Assembly (NCBI GenBank): GCA_027296385.1
Contig: JAPUJD010000169.1
Coordinates: forward strand, 1 to 6,688
Direction: 5' to 3'
From: Acidobacteriota bacterium
GTDB lineage: Bacteria > Acidobacteriota > Thermoanaerobaculia > Multivoradales > JAHEKO01
DNA length: 6,688 nt
Shown here piece by piece: positions 4,668 through 6,688 of the stretch (its first letter is position 1; the number at the start of each line of letters is the position of its first letter). A model generated the notes under the pieces. It was given only the letters and a program-made list of their open reading frames with translations, made no database searches and was not told the origin of the DNA. Position numbers and translations under genes: made by a program.

Positions 4668-6677
4668 TCATTGCCTGCCTGTTGTGGATGACAGCGCAGC
4701 CAACTGCCGTCTGGCCCGCGCCTGCCATCGGGGGTCGCGCTCGAATGCTTCGTCGTGCGCCTTGGTCCAGAACCCTCTCTCGGTCGCTGCGTCCTTGGCG
4801 AAGCTCTTCAGGTCTGCTGTGTAGCCCTGCTGCCGGTGGTAGATTCGCGCATGGAATCCTCTCTCGGCCGCACCAGGCAGTAACACCCGGTAGTAGTGAG
4901 CTTGAGCTTGGTCCGCCATCTTCATTTTCCTCGAGGTGCTCACCGAGTACTCACCCATGAAGGCCATTTCCTGTGGACCTACGGTGACCTCCGTTTCGGC
5001 GATCATCGCCATCGAGAAGAAGGCAGTCCGACTGCTCGAAGAGTTGAGGCTGGTGAGAACCGCGGCTACAGCCACGTAGCGGCCCGGCTCGGCGTTGAGA
5101 AGGAAGACCTGTTTCTTGTGTGAGTAGTCCGACGGAATCAGGTCCGTGGCAGCGAACGCCCGCTCACCGAGGGTCTCCTCGCCGTCTTCGAGCTTCACGA
5201 AGAAGACCCGCGAGGCCTGCGGTCTGGACCCGACTGGGAGAATGTTCCGCTGCTCGACGGTGAGGCCGAGCGAGGCGCTCATTGGATCCGGTCCGGGTAA
5301 CGATGGTCTCCCCTTTTTCCCGACCCGCACGTCCTGCCTGGCGATTGGCGGGACAGACACCCCGACCGAGCCCAGTCGTGGTGTCGGGTCCTCGGTTCCT
5401 TCCTTCCCCAATTCGGTCTCGATCTTTTCCAAGCGGTGCAAAACCAGGGGCCTGTCCGGGGCTAGGGGACGGGCCTGCAGATAGGTCTGGAGCTCCCGAG
5501 CCGCCTCCTCGAACGACCCCATGCGGAGCAGCGCAAGACCCATCCCGCGGTGGGCCTGTGCGAAGTCGGAATCGAGACTGAGCGTCCGCGTGTACTCCTC
5601 CAGCGCGTCTCGAAAGCCGTCCTCCTGTTGGTCACCGAGGGCGAGGTACGCTTCGGCCAGGGCGAAATGCGCCTCCGGGTCGCCATCGCGCTCCTCGACC
5701 AGCCTTTCCGCCGCCGAGGCGGCGCTCGGAAAGTAGCCCGCGCGGATGTACTCGTGGACTGTGTCCAACGAGGCCCGCCAGCGGAGCTCGCCATAACTCT
5801 CGGCGCCGACCTCGAGCGTGCCGCCGCTGCCGAGATCCGACGCCATTCGACGCATGGAGTTCGCTCGGGTCTGCAGTTGCGCGTTCTTGGTCCACTTTGT
5901 CTCGACGGCGACGCGCCCTCCTTCCGAAACCCGACCGAGAATTTCGTATAGGCGCAAGGCCTTTCGCACGTCGTAGCCCACCTTTGCGAGAATGCGGCTC
6001 GCTCGCTCGTCCGCCTCCTTCTCGCGGCGCCGCTTGTACCCAAGAACCGCCGGTTTCGGGACAGCCGCCTCCACGCTGGTCTTCGTCGACGGCTCGAAGA
6101 ATGGCGTCGGATCCCCTCCGAGGAGCACGAATGCACTTGCGGCTACCACCCCAAACACCAACCCGACCTTGCCCCTCCTACGAGAGTTCCGAAAGTGGCG
6201 AATACTGTGGTGGCCCGCAGCGTGGTGGATCTCGTGCGCGAGCAAGGTGGCGAGCTGGGCCTCGTTCTCCAAGATGGCGAGCATCCCCAGGTTCACGTAC
6301 ACCTGCCCGTCCGGCAACGCGAACGCGCCGGGATGGGGGCTCCGGAGGATGTGGAAGCGGTACTTGAGATACGTATCCGTGGGTGGTGGGGCCAGTTGTG
6401 ACCCAATCCTTCTGATCAACTCGTTGAGCGCCGGGTGCCTGTAGATGTCACCGCGGGCTTCGGCCTGAACCTCGAAGAGCTGCGCTGCCTCGATGAGCTG
6501 CCACTCTCGCTTCTTGAGCGGCAACGACTCGTAGACGCTCTGGCCTGCCTCGATCGCAGGCGGTGCCGACATTCCGAGCAGGCAGACCGCCGCCAGCGAT
6601 GCGCTGAGCCTACGACCAACCGGCCAAGTCGTTTCCTTTCTCAACGTTGTTCCCAGAAGAGGCACCAACCCCCCCAC
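4668..6677 (-). CDS. Exported M48 zinc metalloprotease with TPR repeats and an unassigned C-terminal beta-rich domain
   Basis: A BepA-like periplasmic or secreted M48 peptidase, probably in envelope protein quality control. Numbering from GTG 6677: signal peptide about 12-44 (RK and RR, hydrophobic LSASLAAVCLLG, likely cleavage after AIEA); SPHPGAFALPDGQVYVN (113-129); zinc motif HEIHH (148-152, catalytic Glu149); third ligand probably Glu219 in EKEAD. A hydrophobic stretch (about 171-187) lies between these and may dip into the membrane. Two TPRs follow (about 334-369 and 371-404), a low-complexity Pro/Gly linker (about 425-470), then a beta-rich segment (about 485-600) with the NAEPGRYVAV type of turn that I cannot assign. 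At 669 aa it is much longer than E. coli BepA (about 490). The start is open: GTG 6677 has only GAAGGG nearby, the frame stays open to the window edge, and TTG 6644 would give a compact signal peptide beginning MRKETTW. The neighbouring gene converges on it, so no operon partner is visible. Confidence 0.88.
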   Translation of the reverse strand: MGGLVPLLGTTLRKETTWPVGRRLSASLAAVCLLGMSAPPAIEAGQSVYESLPLKKREWQLIEAAQLFEVQAEARGDIYRHPALNELIRRIGSQLAPPPTDTYLKYRFHILRSPHPGAFALPDGQVYVNLGMLAILENEAQLATLLAHEIHHAAGHHSIRHFRNSRRRGKVGLVFGVVAASAFVLLGGDPTPFFEPSTKTSVEAAVPKPAVLGYKRRREKEADERASRILAKVGYDVRKALRLYEILGRVSEGGRVAVETKWTKNAQLQTRANSMRRMASDLGSGGTLEVGAESYGELRWRASLDTVHEYIRAGYFPSAASAAERLVEERDGDPEAHFALAEAYLALGDQQEDGFRDALEEYTRTLSLDSDFAQAHRGMGLALLRMGSFEEAARELQTYLQARPLAPDRPLVLHRLEKIETELGKEGTEDPTPRLGSVGVSVPPIARQDVRVGKKGRPSLPGPDPMSASLGLTVEQRNILPVGSRPQASRVFFVKLEDGEETLGERAFAATDLIPSDYSHKKQVFLLNAEPGRYVAVAAVLTSLNSSSSRTAFFSMAMIAETEVTVGPQEMAFMGEYSVSTSRKMKMADQAQAHYYRVLLPGAAERGFHARIYHRQQGYTADLKSFAKDAATERGFWTKAHDEAFERDPRWQARARRQLAALSSTTGRQ

Positions 6678-6688
6678 GGCCCTTCGGC

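Noticed and set aside
4456..4728. A 90-codon minus-strand frame covering the convergent intergenic gap
   Set aside because: It overlaps the 3' ends of both flanking genes, has no ribosome site and no recognisable motif.
5462..6136. A 224-codon minus-strand open frame within the metalloprotease gene
   Set aside because: Ser/Arg-rich translation in the wrong frame relative to the HEIHH and TPR motifs; no independent evidence.
1..6688. CRISPR array, tRNA, insertion sequence, phage or defence genes
   Set aside because: No regularly spaced repeats, cloverleaf, transposase or terminal inverted repeats were seen; every long gene fits a metabolic, repair or protease family.

Overview
This is a high-GC bacterial window with six protein genes packed almost end to end. 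No RNA gene, CRISPR array, insertion sequence or origin was seen. Near-complete G/C use at third codon positions, plus a secreted zinc metalloprotease with TPR repeats of the periplasmic BepA type, suggest a Gram-negative-type soil or sediment bacterium, for example from Acidobacteriota, Myxococcota or a related phylum. No marker gene here fixes the taxon, so this is inference.

Positions 1-3257, all on the minus strand, hold a tight catabolic operon read right to left. It encodes a CoxM-type FAD subunit and a CoxS-type [2Fe-2S] subunit of a molybdenum hydroxylase, an amidase-signature hydrolase, and the N-terminal third of FdrA, which runs off the left edge. The genes overlap at every junction (ATGA overlaps at 2373-2376 and 567-570, and about 26 nt at 1867-1892), so they are probably made as one translationally coupled unit. 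The catalytic molybdopterin subunit (CoxL/XdhB type) is not in the window. FdrA is known from the E. coli allantoin/oxamate branch, where FdrA with YlbE and YlbF makes carbamoyl phosphate. Together the genes suggest oxidation of a small, probably nitrogen-containing heterocycle, hydrolysis of an amide bond, and recovery of carbamoyl or CoA-bound energy. The substrate cannot be read from the sequence.

Positions 3258-3366 form a 109-bp divergent promoter region. Neither flanking gene has a good Shine-Dalgarno sequence, but both have a TANNNT hexamer 6-7 nt before the start codon, which suggests leaderless transcripts. Positions 3367-4572 (plus) encode a YcaQ/AlkX-type DNA glycosylase with a QLD motif. 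Positions 4573-4667 are a short gap between convergent genes with one weak hairpin.

Positions 4668-6677 (minus) encode a large exported M48 zinc metalloprotease: signal peptide, HEIHH active site, two TPRs and an unassigned beta-rich C-terminal domain. Its base composition is visibly less GC-rich than the rest. The most interesting items are the mixed molybdenum-hydroxylase/amidase/FdrA operon and the M48-TPR-unknown-domain architecture. I see no evidence of a defence system or mobile element.
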